In this document: positions 5,040-11,843 of the stretch, in pieces
Layout: every line of letters begins with the position of its first letter
Position numbering within the stretch: position 1 is the stretch's first letter
From: Actinomycetota bacterium
Lineage (GTDB): Bacteria; Actinomycetota; UBA4738; G016210805
Length of the DNA: 12,354 bases
Direction of reading: 5' to 3'
NCBI GenBank assembly: GCA_016210805.1
Contig: JACQTL010000360.1
Coordinates: 1 to 12,354 of the forward strand
Notes under the pieces: generated by a model
Told to the model about the DNA's origin: nothing
Databases searched by the model: none
What the model saw: only the letters and a program-made list of their open reading frames with translations
Position numbers and translations under genes: made by a program

Positions 5040-5401
5040 CGGTCTCCCCTGGACAGGGCCACCTCGACGGACGATCCGCCCGGGGCGACGACCCGGTCGG
5101 CGATGGCCTCCAGGATCACCCGGGACCACTCCGTGAACATGTCTCGGTCGGTCCGGCGGGTCCCATCGATCGAAGCCTGCATCGTGAGGGCGTCGCCCTC
5201 CGTGCGGAAGGTGACCTCTATCGTGGTGGGCTCGACGGATACCGCCATGAGCCGGGAGCACACCTCGTCCACCGCGATGTGCAGGTCGGTGATCCGGTCG
5301 AAGGTGAAGTCCATCCGCGCGGCCAGGGCCGTCGCCGCGGCCCGTACCAGAGCGACGTGAGCCGTGTCCGCCGGGATGCGGATCGTGACCGGACCGGGCA
5401 T
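5036..5401 (-). CDS. rsbW: Anti-sigma factor RsbW/UsfX, partner of SigF
   Basis: At 121 residues this is a degenerate GHKL-fold protein expected to bind and hold SigF, encoded immediately downstream. The best comparison is M. tuberculosis UsfX. Helix LHIAVDEVCSRLM (40-52) matches its LRLAVDEVCTRLI, and the C-terminal part has the same W-x6-A-x-A-D pattern. The N-box asparagine is replaced by Arg50 (Glu46 is kept), and the DxGxG and GxGL loops of true kinases are not recognisable. It may therefore act by binding rather than by phosphorylating its antagonist. The ATG at 5401 has no Shine-Dalgarno, but a TAGGAT box ends nine bases upstream, suggesting a leaderless or nearly leaderless mRNA. The stop overlaps the sigF start by four bases. 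Confidence 0.9.
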   Translation of the reverse strand: MPGPVTIRIPADTAHVALVRAAATALAARMDFTFDRITDLHIAVDEVCSRLMAVSVEPTTIEVTFRTEGDALTMQASIDGTRRTDRDMFTEWSRVILEAIADRVVAPGGSSVEVALSRGDR

Positions 5402-5410
5402 GTCCGGCGC

Positions 5411-5416
5411 ATCCTA
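5411..5416 (-). promoter_or_regulatory. rsbW: -10 box for the usfX-sigF operon (leaderless)
   Basis: TAGGAT on the minus strand ends nine bases before the usfX ATG. With the usual 6-8 base distance the transcript would begin at or within a few bases of the start codon. No Shine-Dalgarno is present, in keeping with leaderless translation. There is no clear -35 box. Confidence 0.45.
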
Positions 5417-5450
5417 GCAGCACGCCTCAGGGCGGCATGCGGCCGGCGTG

Positions 5451-5456
5451 TAGCAT
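5451..5456 (+). promoter_or_regulatory. -10 box for the 147-residue protein gene (leaderless)
   Basis: TAGCAT ends eight bases before the GTG at 5465, so the predicted start point is at the start codon. The intervening bases contain no Shine-Dalgarno. A similar GTGTAGC(A/C)TCC string occurs upstream of gabT at 5916-5926. Confidence 0.45.
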
Positions 5457-5464
5457 CCGCGGAC

Positions 5465-5908
5465 GTGCGCCGGACCCGGAGGACGCCCGAGGAGCTGGCC
5501 CCCGCGTGGCGGGGGTTCCTGGCCGCGCTCGAGCCCGTTGAGCGGGCCAAGGCGGCCCTCGTGGAGGCCGTGCCAACGGCCCGGGCCCCCGGCCTCCCCC
5601 TCGCCGAGGCCCTGGTGGCGTTCGAGGAGGACCTCGCCGAGGCCGGGGGCCGGATGGCGCGATGGCGCGACGAGCGCGTCGCGCAGGAATGGGAGGCCTG
5701 CTCGGCCGGGCTGGACGAGGCCCTGGCCGGGGCGGCGCGCCTCCGCTCGGAGGGTCCGGCGCTCGGGTACGAGGCCCTGCTCGGAATCCTCGGGGAGCTG
5801 ATCGGACCCCTCGACGCCTTCGAGGCCGCCGCCGAGCGGTTCCGGTCCCTGGGGGTCCGGCCGGGCCGCCGCCGGCTCCGCTGGCGCGAGCCCCACGGGG
5901 CCTGCTGA
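5465..5908 (+). CDS. Conserved-looking helical protein of unknown function
   Basis: Encodes 147 residues that I do not recognise. The composition is rich in Ala, Glu, Leu and Arg and suggests a bundle of four or five amphipathic helices, without signal peptide, membrane segment or cysteine pattern (one Cys mid-chain, one at the very end). Features include an aromatic pair (AWRGF, 14-18), the helix ALVAFEEDLAEAGGRMARW and a basic C-terminal tail (RPGRRRLRW). The frame is open further upstream over usfX. The GTG at 5465 is chosen because a -10-like TAGCAT lies eight bases before it and because this is where the divergent 63-bp promoter gap ends. The strong third-position GC bias supports real coding. 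It lies divergent from usfX-sigF and ahead of gabT. A regulatory or scaffold role is possible but unsupported. Confidence 0.65.
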   Translation: MRRTRRTPEELAPAWRGFLAALEPVERAKAALVEAVPTARAPGLPLAEALVAFEEDLAEAGGRMARWRDERVAQEWEACSAGLDEALAGAARLRSEGPALGYEALLGILGELIGPLDAFEAAAERFRSLGVRPGRRRLRWREPHGAC

Positions 5909-5918
5909 GCGCGTGGTG

Positions 5919-5938
5919 TAGCCTCCCGGGTCGGAGGC
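5919..5938 (+). promoter_or_regulatory. -10-like box and small hairpin upstream of gabT
   Basis: TAGCCT (5919-5924) is a plausible -10 box giving a leader of about 40 bases. GCCTCC, loop CGGGTC, GGAGGC (5921-5938) is a perfect 6-bp stem overlapping it. It could be a weak terminator for the gene ending at 5908 or a leader structure. Confidence 0.3.
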
Positions 5939-5973
5939 GAAGCCCGACCGACCGAGCCGGCGAGGAGGTTCCC

Positions 5974-7326
5974 GTGCCCACGATCCACCTGGAGACCGAG
6001 ATCCCCGGGCCGCGGTCCGCCGCGATCCTGGCCCGCAAGGAGCGGGTCGTGGCCGACCCGTTCGACATCCACGCGCCCTTCGTGATCGACCGGGCCGAGG
6101 GCGCCGCGTTCACCGACGTCGACGGGAACACGCTGCTCGACTTCTCCGGGGGCCTGGGATGCCACATCGTGGGCTACTCCCACCCGAAGGTCGTCGAGGC
6201 GGTGCAGCGGCAGGCCGCCCGGTTCTCGCACACCGACTTCTCGGTGATCCCCTACGAGATCTACGTGGAGCTGGCCGAGCGGCTCGTGGCCGCGGTGGGC
6301 GGGGAGCGGAAGGTGGCCCTGTTCAACTCGGGGGCCGAGGCCGTGGAGAACGCGATCAAGTTCGCCAGGGCAGCCACGGGGAGGCCCGCGGTGATCGCCT
6401 TCGAGGGGGGGTTCCACGGCCGGACCCTGCTGGCGATGTCCCTGACCAGCCGGCACCGGCCGTACAAGACCGGCTTCGGGCCCTTCGCCCCGGAGGTGTA
6501 CCGGGTTCCGTTCGCGTACCCGTACCGGAGCCCGGACCCGGACCGGGCCGGGGAGATCGCCCTGGGCGCCCTCGAGCGGGCCTTCACCACGGTCGTCGAT
6601 CCGAGGGCCGTGGCCTGCCTGATCGTCGAGCCGATCCAGGGCGAGGGAGGGTTCGTGGTCCCGCCCCAGGGCTACCTCTCCGGGGTGGCCGAGCTGGCCC
6701 GGGAGCACGGGATCGTGGTGATCGCCGACGAGATCCAGTCCGGGTGCGGGCGGACCGGCCGGTTCCTGGCCTCGGAGCACTTCGGCCTGGACGCCGACAT
6801 CGTGCTGCTGGCCAAGTCGCTGGCCTCGGGCTACCCGCTCTCCGCCGTGGTCGGGCGCCCGGAGATCATGGACGCTCCCGGCCCGTCGGCCATCGGCGGG
6901 ACCTACGTTGGCAACCCCGTGGCCTGCGCGGCGGCGAACGCGGTGCTCCAGGTCATCGAGGAGGAGGGCCTGATCGAGCGGGCCGAGGTGGTCGGCAAGG
7001 CCATCCGGGCCCGCTGGGAGGAGGTGGCCCGCGAGGTCCCCGAGGTCGGCGAGGTGCGGGGGATCGGGGCCATGGTCGGCGTCGAGCTCGTCAGGGATCG
7101 GAGCACGAGGGAGCCCTACGCCGAGATGGTCGGCGCGGTGATGCGCGAGACGCAGCGCCGCGGCGTGGTCACGGTGTCTTGCGGCATGTACCACAACGTG
7201 CTCCGCCACCTGGTCCCGCTGGTGATCACGGACGAGCAGCTCGACGAGGGTCTCGACGTGCTGGCCGAGGCCGCCTTGGCCGCCCGGGGCCACCCCGCCC
7301 CGGTCCGGCAGACCGAGGGGGAGTAG
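5974..7326 (+). CDS. gabT: Class III aminotransferase, 4-aminobutyrate--2-oxoglutarate type
   Basis: A PLP-dependent fold-type I enzyme that moves an omega-amino group, most likely from 4-aminobutyrate (or 5-aminovalerate/beta-alanine) to 2-oxoglutarate, yielding a semialdehyde. It has 450 residues, as expected. The PLP lysine is Lys281 in LLAKSLASGYPLS. Asp252 in VIADEIQSGCGRTG contacts the pyridine nitrogen, NSGAEAVENAIKFAR (118-132) binds the phosphate, and IVEPIQGEGG (217-226) is the GabT-type loop. The start is GTG at 5974, with a strong GAGGAGG five bases upstream. No succinate-semialdehyde dehydrogenase gene is adjacent, so the substrate is not fixed by context. The last base lies 15 bp from the stop of the convergent amidase gene. 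The family is certain; GABA specificity is likely. Confidence 0.9.
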   Translation: MPTIHLETEIPGPRSAAILARKERVVADPFDIHAPFVIDRAEGAAFTDVDGNTLLDFSGGLGCHIVGYSHPKVVEAVQRQAARFSHTDFSVIPYEIYVELAERLVAAVGGERKVALFNSGAEAVENAIKFARAATGRPAVIAFEGGFHGRTLLAMSLTSRHRPYKTGFGPFAPEVYRVPFAYPYRSPDPDRAGEIALGALERAFTTVVDPRAVACLIVEPIQGEGGFVVPPQGYLSGVAELAREHGIVVIADEIQSGCGRTGRFLASEHFGLDADIVLLAKSLASGYPLSAVVGRPEIMDAPGPSAIGGTYVGNPVACAAANAVLQVIEEEGLIERAEVVGKAIRARWEEVAREVPEVGEVRGIGAMVGVELVRDRSTREPYAEMVGAVMRETQRRGVVTVSCGMYHNVLRHLVPLVITDEQLDEGLDVLAEAALAARGHPAPVRQTEGE

Positions 7327-7341
7327 GGCTCGCCCCTCCGG

Positions 7342-8943
7342 CTACCCTCCGCCCGTCTCGGTGGGCGTCGGCGTGGGCGTGGGGCTCGGCTCGGGGGGCG
7401 CCTCTATCGTGAGCGGGAGGGTGGCCGATAGCGCCGTGGCCCCCGAGGGCGCCGTGGCCCGGATCACCACCGAGTACTCGCCGGGAGGCGCCCACGTCCC
7501 CTGTCCCCGTCCCGCCCACGTGAGGGAGAGGTCGACGGCCTTGCGGCGGAGGGCGCGGAAGATCGAGCCGTCCGGGGCGAGGATCTCGACGCGCCAGGTC
7601 AGGCTCCCGCCCGATCCCGTGGCCGTGACGGTGATCGATCCCTCGGCGGGCAGGAAGGACCCGGGAGAGACCTTCGGCCGGTAGAGCTTGGGGAGGCCCA
7701 TCGCAACCACGTCGGTCCTGATGGCCGGGAGCCGGTTCCAGAGGTCGTCGCCGGGGCAGTTCGTGTACCCGGTCCGCCGGTGCCCGGAGATGACGTTCAG
7801 GGTCACCGCGGTCCCCGCCGGGTAGCGGTTGTGGTCCCCGCCCCCCGAGATCATCGTGGCCCACCCCTTGGGCGGGAGGTGGGCGACGTCCAGCCGCCAG
7901 GCCAGCAGCTTCTTCAGGGACGACAGGGTGGCCGCGGGGACCGAGGTCTCCGAGTAGTTCCCCATGGCCGCCACGGCGAAGCTCCCCGTGTTGAACCCCT
8001 GCGTGGCTCCGGGGACGGTGGGCCTGGCCGCGCCGCCCCGCCTGCCGATGAACACCGTCCCGAACCGGTCGATCAGGAAGTTGTAGGCGATGTCGCACCA
8101 CCCCTGGATCTGGGTGTGGAAGTAGAGGATCCCCCGGAGGATGTCGTCGGACCGGGAGGCGTCGTAGTCGTTCGTGCCGGCCGTGTGGTGGACGAAGCCC
8201 ATCTTGACCGCGGGGGCGTAGTAGGGATCGCAGTTGCGCAGCGACTCGTCGGCTCCCCACTTCCACCGGGGGACCATGGCCGGCTGCACCGTCATGGCCT
8301 CGGCGGGAGCCGTTCCCAGGGCCGACCCGAGGAACCCGCCCACGGCCCCCAGGAAGCCGGAGTCCGCGGAGCCCGGCCCGTCGGCGGTCCCCGACGTGTT
8401 CAGGAACACGGCCTCCACGCCCCGGATCGCCGTGCCCGGCGGGAGGAGCAGGGAGAAGCCCATGCACCGGCTCCCGCCGGTCCACAGGAACGAGGTCGTC
8501 CTCCGGCCCCGGTCGGCCTCGGGGGTGCCGGGGTCGGGCGCGTGGTCGCCCATGACCTCCGTCTCGACCGGGGAGCCGAGCCGGCCGGCGTCCCCGCCCC
8601 ACCGGACGGTGACGTCGACGTCGTGCCCGGCCGGCTGCTCCCAGGTGAGCCCCACGCCGGTGGACCAGATGTCGCCGCACACCACGGACTCGGGGGTCCG
8701 GACCTCGGCCCGGGCCCGGATCGTGCCGTCGCCCGAGAGGGCCAGGCCGGCCACGGGGGCGGCGGTCGAGCCCGTCCCCCCGGCCACCGTCCCCGCGTCG
8801 ACGGGAACCCGGCGGGCCACGGTCTGGGGCACCGCCTCCCCCCGGCGGCCCGGGACCCAGCCGGCCACGGACAGGAGCACGGCCATGAGGAGCACTGCGG
8901 CCAGCCGCCTGCGATGGGGGAAGCCAAGGGGCCTTGCCGTCAA
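7342..8943 (-). CDS. Secreted N-acetylmuramoyl-L-alanine amidase (PGRP/Amidase_2) with Ig-like domain
   Basis: A 533-residue exported peptidoglycan hydrolase. A basic N-terminus (HRRR, 10-13) and a hydrophobic run (14-28) form a signal peptide, with cleavage probably near GEA (35-37). Residues 60-185 are a beta-rich region I do not recognise. The amidase domain runs from about 223 to 410. Its zinc ligands are His252 (VHHTAG), His388 (SGHRR) and Cys396 (NCPG), and Tyr287 in DIAYNF is the conserved tyrosine; His-x7-Cys spacing is normal, so it should be active. Residues 427-514 look like a FlgD-type Ig fold (W475, then APPGEYSVVIRA). The protein ends in a Pro-Thr repeat and GGG. The start is TTG at 8943, supported by GGAGG six bases upstream. 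It likely acts in wall remodelling. Confidence 0.9.
   Translation of the reverse strand: MTARPLGFPHRRRLAAVLLMAVLLSVAGWVPGRRGEAVPQTVARRVPVDAGTVAGGTGSTAAPVAGLALSGDGTIRARAEVRTPESVVCGDIWSTGVGLTWEQPAGHDVDVTVRWGGDAGRLGSPVETEVMGDHAPDPGTPEADRGRRTTSFLWTGGSRCMGFSLLLPPGTAIRGVEAVFLNTSGTADGPGSADSGFLGAVGGFLGSALGTAPAEAMTVQPAMVPRWKWGADESLRNCDPYYAPAVKMGFVHHTAGTNDYDASRSDDILRGILYFHTQIQGWCDIAYNFLIDRFGTVFIGRRGGAARPTVPGATQGFNTGSFAVAAMGNYSETSVPAATLSSLKKLLAWRLDVAHLPPKGWATMISGGGDHNRYPAGTAVTLNVISGHRRTGYTNCPGDDLWNRLPAIRTDVVAMGLPKLYRPKVSPGSFLPAEGSITVTATGSGGSLTWRVEILAPDGSIFRALRRKAVDLSLTWAGRGQGTWAPPGEYSVVIRATAPSGATALSATLPLTIEAPPEPSPTPTPTPTETGGG
7361..7390. repeat. Hexanucleotide repeat encoding the Pro-Thr tail of the amidase
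   Basis: GTGGGC-like six-base units (GTGGGC, GTCGGC, GTGGGC, GTGGGG, CTCGGC) run through the last codons of the amidase gene and encode alternating Pro and Thr. Such simple repeats can change length by slippage without breaking the frame. Confidence 0.6.
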
Positions 8944-8949
8944 GTCGGT

Positions 8950-8954
8950 CCTCC
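8950..8954 (-). promoter_or_regulatory. Ribosome-binding site that fixes the amidase TTG start
   Basis: GGAGG on the minus strand lies six bases before the TTG at 8943. No ATG or GTG upstream of the hydrophobic segment competes with it, so it decides the start. Confidence 0.65.
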
Positions 8955-9082
8955 GGTCGGTCGCGTGCGAGCCCGCTCGGCAGCCGCTCCGGGGACGCCG
9001 AGCCCGTTCCCGATCATCCTCGACGGGAGCTCGAGCGGCCTTGAGACGTTCGATCCCCCTTCCGTACGGATCGGGAAGTTCG

Positions 9083-9174
9083 TACCCTACAGCCAGGCGG
9101 GCGGCCCGGGAACCACCCGGGGACCGGCGCTCGCCGTGACGGGGGATGGAGCGCGGTCGGTGGACCGCGGCTCC
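9083..9174 (+). promoter_or_regulatory. Promoter-like box and structured leader ahead of the coiled-coil gene
   Basis: The 254-bp gap between the divergent amidase and coiled-coil genes holds no ORF I would defend. TACCCT (9083-9088) is a weak -10 box. The plus-strand transcript would carry two hairpins: CCCGGG-AACCA-CCCGGG (9105-9121) and a stronger one at 9148-9174. The second pairs GGAGC-GCGGTC with GACCGC-G-GCTCC, 11 bp with one bulged G and a GGTG loop. On the minus strand TAGGGT (9089-9084) could drive the amidase gene. A 10-bp palindrome, TCCGTACGGA, lies at 9061-9070. Confidence 0.4.
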
Positions 9175-9197
9175 GGCCGGCCGACAGGGGGGATCCG

Positions 9198-9620
9198 ATG
9201 GAGAGCAAGGCTCGCGCCCGCCGAAGGACCAAGCAAGCGCCGGACCCGTTCGGGTTCGACGCTCCCGGCGAGCGGCGGCCCTCCGCGGCCGGCGCCGCCG
9301 TGGAGCTGGCCTCGCTGTACGGGGACGAGTTCCCGGTCCCCGAGCGCGCCGGCTCTGCCCGTTCCGAGCTCCCCGTCCCGCCCCGGCCGGGCTCCGGGGC
9401 CGAGTGGGTGGAGCAGGTGGACGGGTCGATCCGGGAGCTGCTCGGCCGGATCGACGAGCTGTCCGTGTCGCTCCGGGGGCTGGCCGAGCGGCTGGCCCGG
9501 ATCGAGGCCCACGGCCGGGTCACCCAGGAGCTCTCCCGGACGGTGGGGGAGACTCTCCAGGAGCTGCTCAGGGCTCGCTCCGAGCGCGGCGCGACGGCGG
9601 GGGGGCAGGCCCCGGGCTGA
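9198..9620 (+). CDS. Small coiled-coil protein of unknown function
   Basis: A 140-residue protein that I do not recognise. The first 20 residues are strongly basic (KARARRRTK), residues 20-68 are rich in Pro, Gly, Ala and Ser and look disordered, and residues 70-125 form a long amphipathic helix with leucine heptads (LLGRIDELSVSLRGLAERL), a likely coiled coil. There is no cysteine, no signal peptide and no membrane segment. The layout of a basic tail plus a coiled coil could suit a nucleic-acid-associated or scaffolding role, but this is a guess. The ATG at 9198 is preceded by a GGGGGGA run four to five bases upstream. It lies divergent from the amidase and 64 bases ahead of the acyl-CoA operon, which has its own promoter-like box. 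Confidence 0.7.
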   Translation: MESKARARRRTKQAPDPFGFDAPGERRPSAAGAAVELASLYGDEFPVPERAGSARSELPVPPRPGSGAEWVEQVDGSIRELLGRIDELSVSLRGLAERLARIEAHGRVTQELSRTVGETLQELLRARSERGATAGGQAPG

Positions 9621-9642
9621 GGCGCCCTCGGCCGCCCCGCAC

Positions 9643-9674
9643 TACGATTCGCGTGACCCTCTTGCCCAAGGAGG
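9643..9674 (+). promoter_or_regulatory. -10 box and strong ribosome-binding site of the acyl-CoA operon
   Basis: TACGAT (9643-9648) is a -10-like box with a start expected near 9655. AAGGAGG (9668-9674) is a perfect Shine-Dalgarno ten bases before the ATG at 9685. The leader of about 30 bases appears unstructured. Confidence 0.5.
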
Positions 9675-9684
9675 CTCCACGCCC

Positions 9685-10653
9685 ATGACGACCCGCGTGA
9701 CCAGGCCGAGGAGGTCGTGCCTCTCGGTGCCCGGCTCCTCCCCGAAGATGCTGGCCAAGGCGCCCGGGCTGCCCGCGGACGAGGTGTTCATGGACCTCGA
9801 GGACTCCGTGGCCCCGGCCGCGAAGGAGGAGGCCAGGGGGAACATCGTCCAGGCCCTCAAGGAGGGCGACTGGACCGGCAAGACCGTCGTGGTCCGGGTG
9901 AACGGGGTCTACACCAGGTGGTGCTACCGCGACGTGATCGAGGTCGTGGAGGCGGCCGGCGACCTCCTGGACTGCATCATGATCCCCAAGGTCGAGCTCG
10001 CCTCGGACGTGACGTTCGTGGCCGAGCTCCTCCGCCAGATCGAGGAGACGATCGGGCTCGACCGGCGGATCGGGATCGAGGCCCAGATCGAGACGGCCAC
10101 CGGGCTCACCAACATCGACGAGATCGCGAACGCCAGCGACCGGACCGAGACGCTGATCTTCGGCCCGGCCGACATGAGCGCATCGCTGGGGCTGCCGGCG
10201 CTCACCGCCGGCCTCCCCATGCCCGGGTACCCCGGCGACCACTGGCACGGTGTGCTCTCGCGGATCCTGATCGCGGCCCGGAACGCGGGGCTCCAGGCCA
10301 TCGACGGCCCGTACCTCGTCATCAAGGACCTGGACGGGTTCCGGGAGATGGCCCTGCGGAGCCGGGCCCTTGGCTACGACGGGAAGTGGGCCCTGCACCC
10401 CGGTCAGATCGACGTCCTGAACGAGGTCTTCGCGCCGACCCAGGAGGAGTACGACAAGGCCGAGGCGATCCTCGAGGCATACCGGAAGGCCACGGAGGAA
10501 CAGATGATGGGCGCCGTGATGTTCGGGAACGAGATGATCGACGAGGCCAGCCGGAAGATGGCCGAGCAGCTAGCCGCCAGGGGCCGGGCCGCCGGGATGT
10601 CCCGGCAGCGGACGCTTGCCGACTTCGCCGAGGGCGGAGGTGGTGAGGGATGA
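9685..10653 (+). CDS. citE: CitE/malyl-CoA lyase-like CoA-ester lyase (HpcH/HpaI family)
   Basis: A 322-residue TIM-barrel lyase that makes or breaks a C-C bond of a beta-hydroxyacyl-CoA, with Mg2+. SVPGSSPKML (14-23) binds CoA. DLEDSVAP (37-44), Arg71 in VVRVNG, Glu136 in EAQIETATG and Asp163 in GPADMSAS form the substrate and metal site. GKWALHPGQI is the family's C-terminal loop. The length and the long C-terminal lid (GAVMFGNEMIDEASRKMAEQ) resemble L-malyl-CoA/beta-methylmalyl-CoA lyase (Mcl1) more than the short 273-residue mycobacterial CitE, Rv2498c. With the acyl-CoA dehydrogenase and MaoC genes downstream it should cleave a branched hydroxyacyl-CoA to acetyl- or propionyl-CoA plus glyoxylate, pyruvate or acetoacetate. 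The exact substrate is open. Its stop overlaps the next start as ATGA. Confidence 0.9.
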   Translation: MTTRVTRPRRSCLSVPGSSPKMLAKAPGLPADEVFMDLEDSVAPAAKEEARGNIVQALKEGDWTGKTVVVRVNGVYTRWCYRDVIEVVEAAGDLLDCIMIPKVELASDVTFVAELLRQIEETIGLDRRIGIEAQIETATGLTNIDEIANASDRTETLIFGPADMSASLGLPALTAGLPMPGYPGDHWHGVLSRILIAARNAGLQAIDGPYLVIKDLDGFREMALRSRALGYDGKWALHPGQIDVLNEVFAPTQEEYDKAEAILEAYRKATEEQMMGAVMFGNEMIDEASRKMAEQLAARGRAAGMSRQRTLADFAEGGGGEG

Positions 10654-11843
10654 CCGTCGCCGGGGACCTGACCGAGCTGACCGAGGACCAGCGGGCCATC
10701 GTCGACGCCGTCCGGGAGTTCGTCGAGCAGGAGGTGTTCCCGGTCGCCGAGGACCTCGAGCACCGCGACGAGTACCCCGACAAGATCGTGGAGCAGCTCA
10801 AGGAGATGGGCCTGTTCGGCCTGACCATCCCCGAGGAGCACGGGGGCGCGGGGATGGACCTCATGACCTACGCGCTCGTGGTCACGGAGCTGTCCCGGGG
10901 GTGGATGTCGCTCTCCGGGATCATGAACACCCACTTCATGGGGGCCTACCTGCTCAAGAAGCACGGGACCGACGAGCAGAAGGGGAGGTTCCTCCCGAAG
11001 ATGGCCACGGGGGAGGTCCGGGCCGCGCTGTCGATGTCGGAGCCCGGCGCGGGGTCGGACGTGCAGGCCATCAAGTGCCGGGCCATCCGGGACGGCGACG
11101 ACTACGTCGTGGACGGCACGAAGATGTGGGTCACGAACGGGCTCCGCTCCGGGCTCGTGTTCCTGCTGGCCAAGACCGACCCGGAGGCCAGCCCTCCGCA
11201 CAAGGGGATCTCGCTGCTCGTGGTGGAGAAGGAGCCGGGGGCGGAGAGGTTCGAGGGGATCACCGTTCCGCCCAACATCCCGAAGATGGGCTACAAGGGC
11301 GTGGAGACCACCGAGCTCGTCTTCGAGCAGCACCGCGTGCGGGCGGCGAACCTGCTGGGCGGGGAGGAGGGCCGCGGTTTCCACCAGGTCATGGACGGGA
11401 TCGAGGTCGGCCGGGTCAACGTGGCCGCCCGGGCCGTGGGCCTGGCCACCAGGGCCTTCGAGGAGGCCATCGCCTACTCCCAGCAGCGGGAGGCCTTCGG
11501 GAAGCCGATCGCCCGGCACCAGGCCATCCAGTTCATGCTGGCCGACATGGGGACCAAGCTCGAGGCGGCCAAGCTGATGCTCCTGCACGCGGCCAGGAAG
11601 AAGTCGGCCGGCGAGCGGAGCGACCTGGAGGCCGGGATGGCCAAGCTGTTCTGCACCGAGGCCTGCCACCAGATCGTCACCGACGCGCTCCGGGTGCACG
11701 GCGGGTACGGCTACTCGGCCGAGTACACCATCGAGCGCCTGTACCGCGACGCGCCGTTCCTGCTGATCGGCGAGGGCACGAGCGAGATACAGAAGATGGT
11801 CGTCGGCCGCCAGCTCCTCGAGCGCCACAAGGTCCCGAAGTAG
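10650..11843 (+). CDS. Acyl-CoA dehydrogenase (FAD)
   Basis: A 397-residue flavoprotein that introduces an alpha,beta double bond into an acyl-CoA and passes electrons to ETF. ALSMSEPGAGSD (126-137) and WVTNG (160-164) are the two family signatures that contact FAD and substrate, and QREAFGKPIA and RVHGGYGYSAEY are also typical. The catalytic base is Glu375 in LLIGEGTSEIQ, the MCAD/SCAD position. The isovaleryl-CoA dehydrogenase position holds Gly254, so it is not a standard isovaleryl enzyme. It lacks the long N-terminal extension of Rhodobacter methylsuccinyl-CoA dehydrogenase. MGYKGVETTELVF (213-225) gives a recognisable subfamily stretch. The ATG overlaps the citE-like stop by four bases, so translation is coupled. 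A short branched acyl- or methylsuccinyl-type substrate is likely from context. Confidence 0.95.
   Translation: MTVAGDLTELTEDQRAIVDAVREFVEQEVFPVAEDLEHRDEYPDKIVEQLKEMGLFGLTIPEEHGGAGMDLMTYALVVTELSRGWMSLSGIMNTHFMGAYLLKKHGTDEQKGRFLPKMATGEVRAALSMSEPGAGSDVQAIKCRAIRDGDDYVVDGTKMWVTNGLRSGLVFLLAKTDPEASPPHKGISLLVVEKEPGAERFEGITVPPNIPKMGYKGVETTELVFEQHRVRAANLLGGEEGRGFHQVMDGIEVGRVNVAARAVGLATRAFEEAIAYSQQREAFGKPIARHQAIQFMLADMGTKLEAAKLMLLHAARKKSAGERSDLEAGMAKLFCTEACHQIVTDALRVHGGYGYSAEYTIERLYRDAPFLLIGEGTSEIQKMVVGRQLLERHKVPK

Noticed and set aside
5218..7293. 691-codon open frame on the minus strand opposite gabT and the 147-residue gene
   Set aside because: It is antisense to a clear aminotransferase, the translation is low-complexity (Arg, Gly, Pro, His) with no family motif, and long antisense frames are expected at this GC content.
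9061..9070. Palindrome TCCGTACGGA as an operator
   Set aside because: It is a perfect 10-bp palindrome but short, with no partner site seen nearby; palindromes of this size are common by chance in GC-rich DNA.
9082..9087. GGGTAC on the minus strand as a SigF promoter of the amidase
   Set aside because: No GNNT lies 14-16 bases upstream, so only half of the consensus is present.
7780..9684. Long plus-strand N-terminal extension of the citE-like gene
   Set aside because: This part is antisense to the amidase and then out of frame over the coiled-coil gene. The true start at 9685 has a perfect AAGGAGG and begins at the conserved domain.
10404..11828. 474-codon minus-strand frame opposite the acyl-CoA dehydrogenase
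   Set aside because: It mirrors a dehydrogenase with intact motifs; the composition is a typical GC-rich shadow (Leu, Gly, His, Val) without domains.
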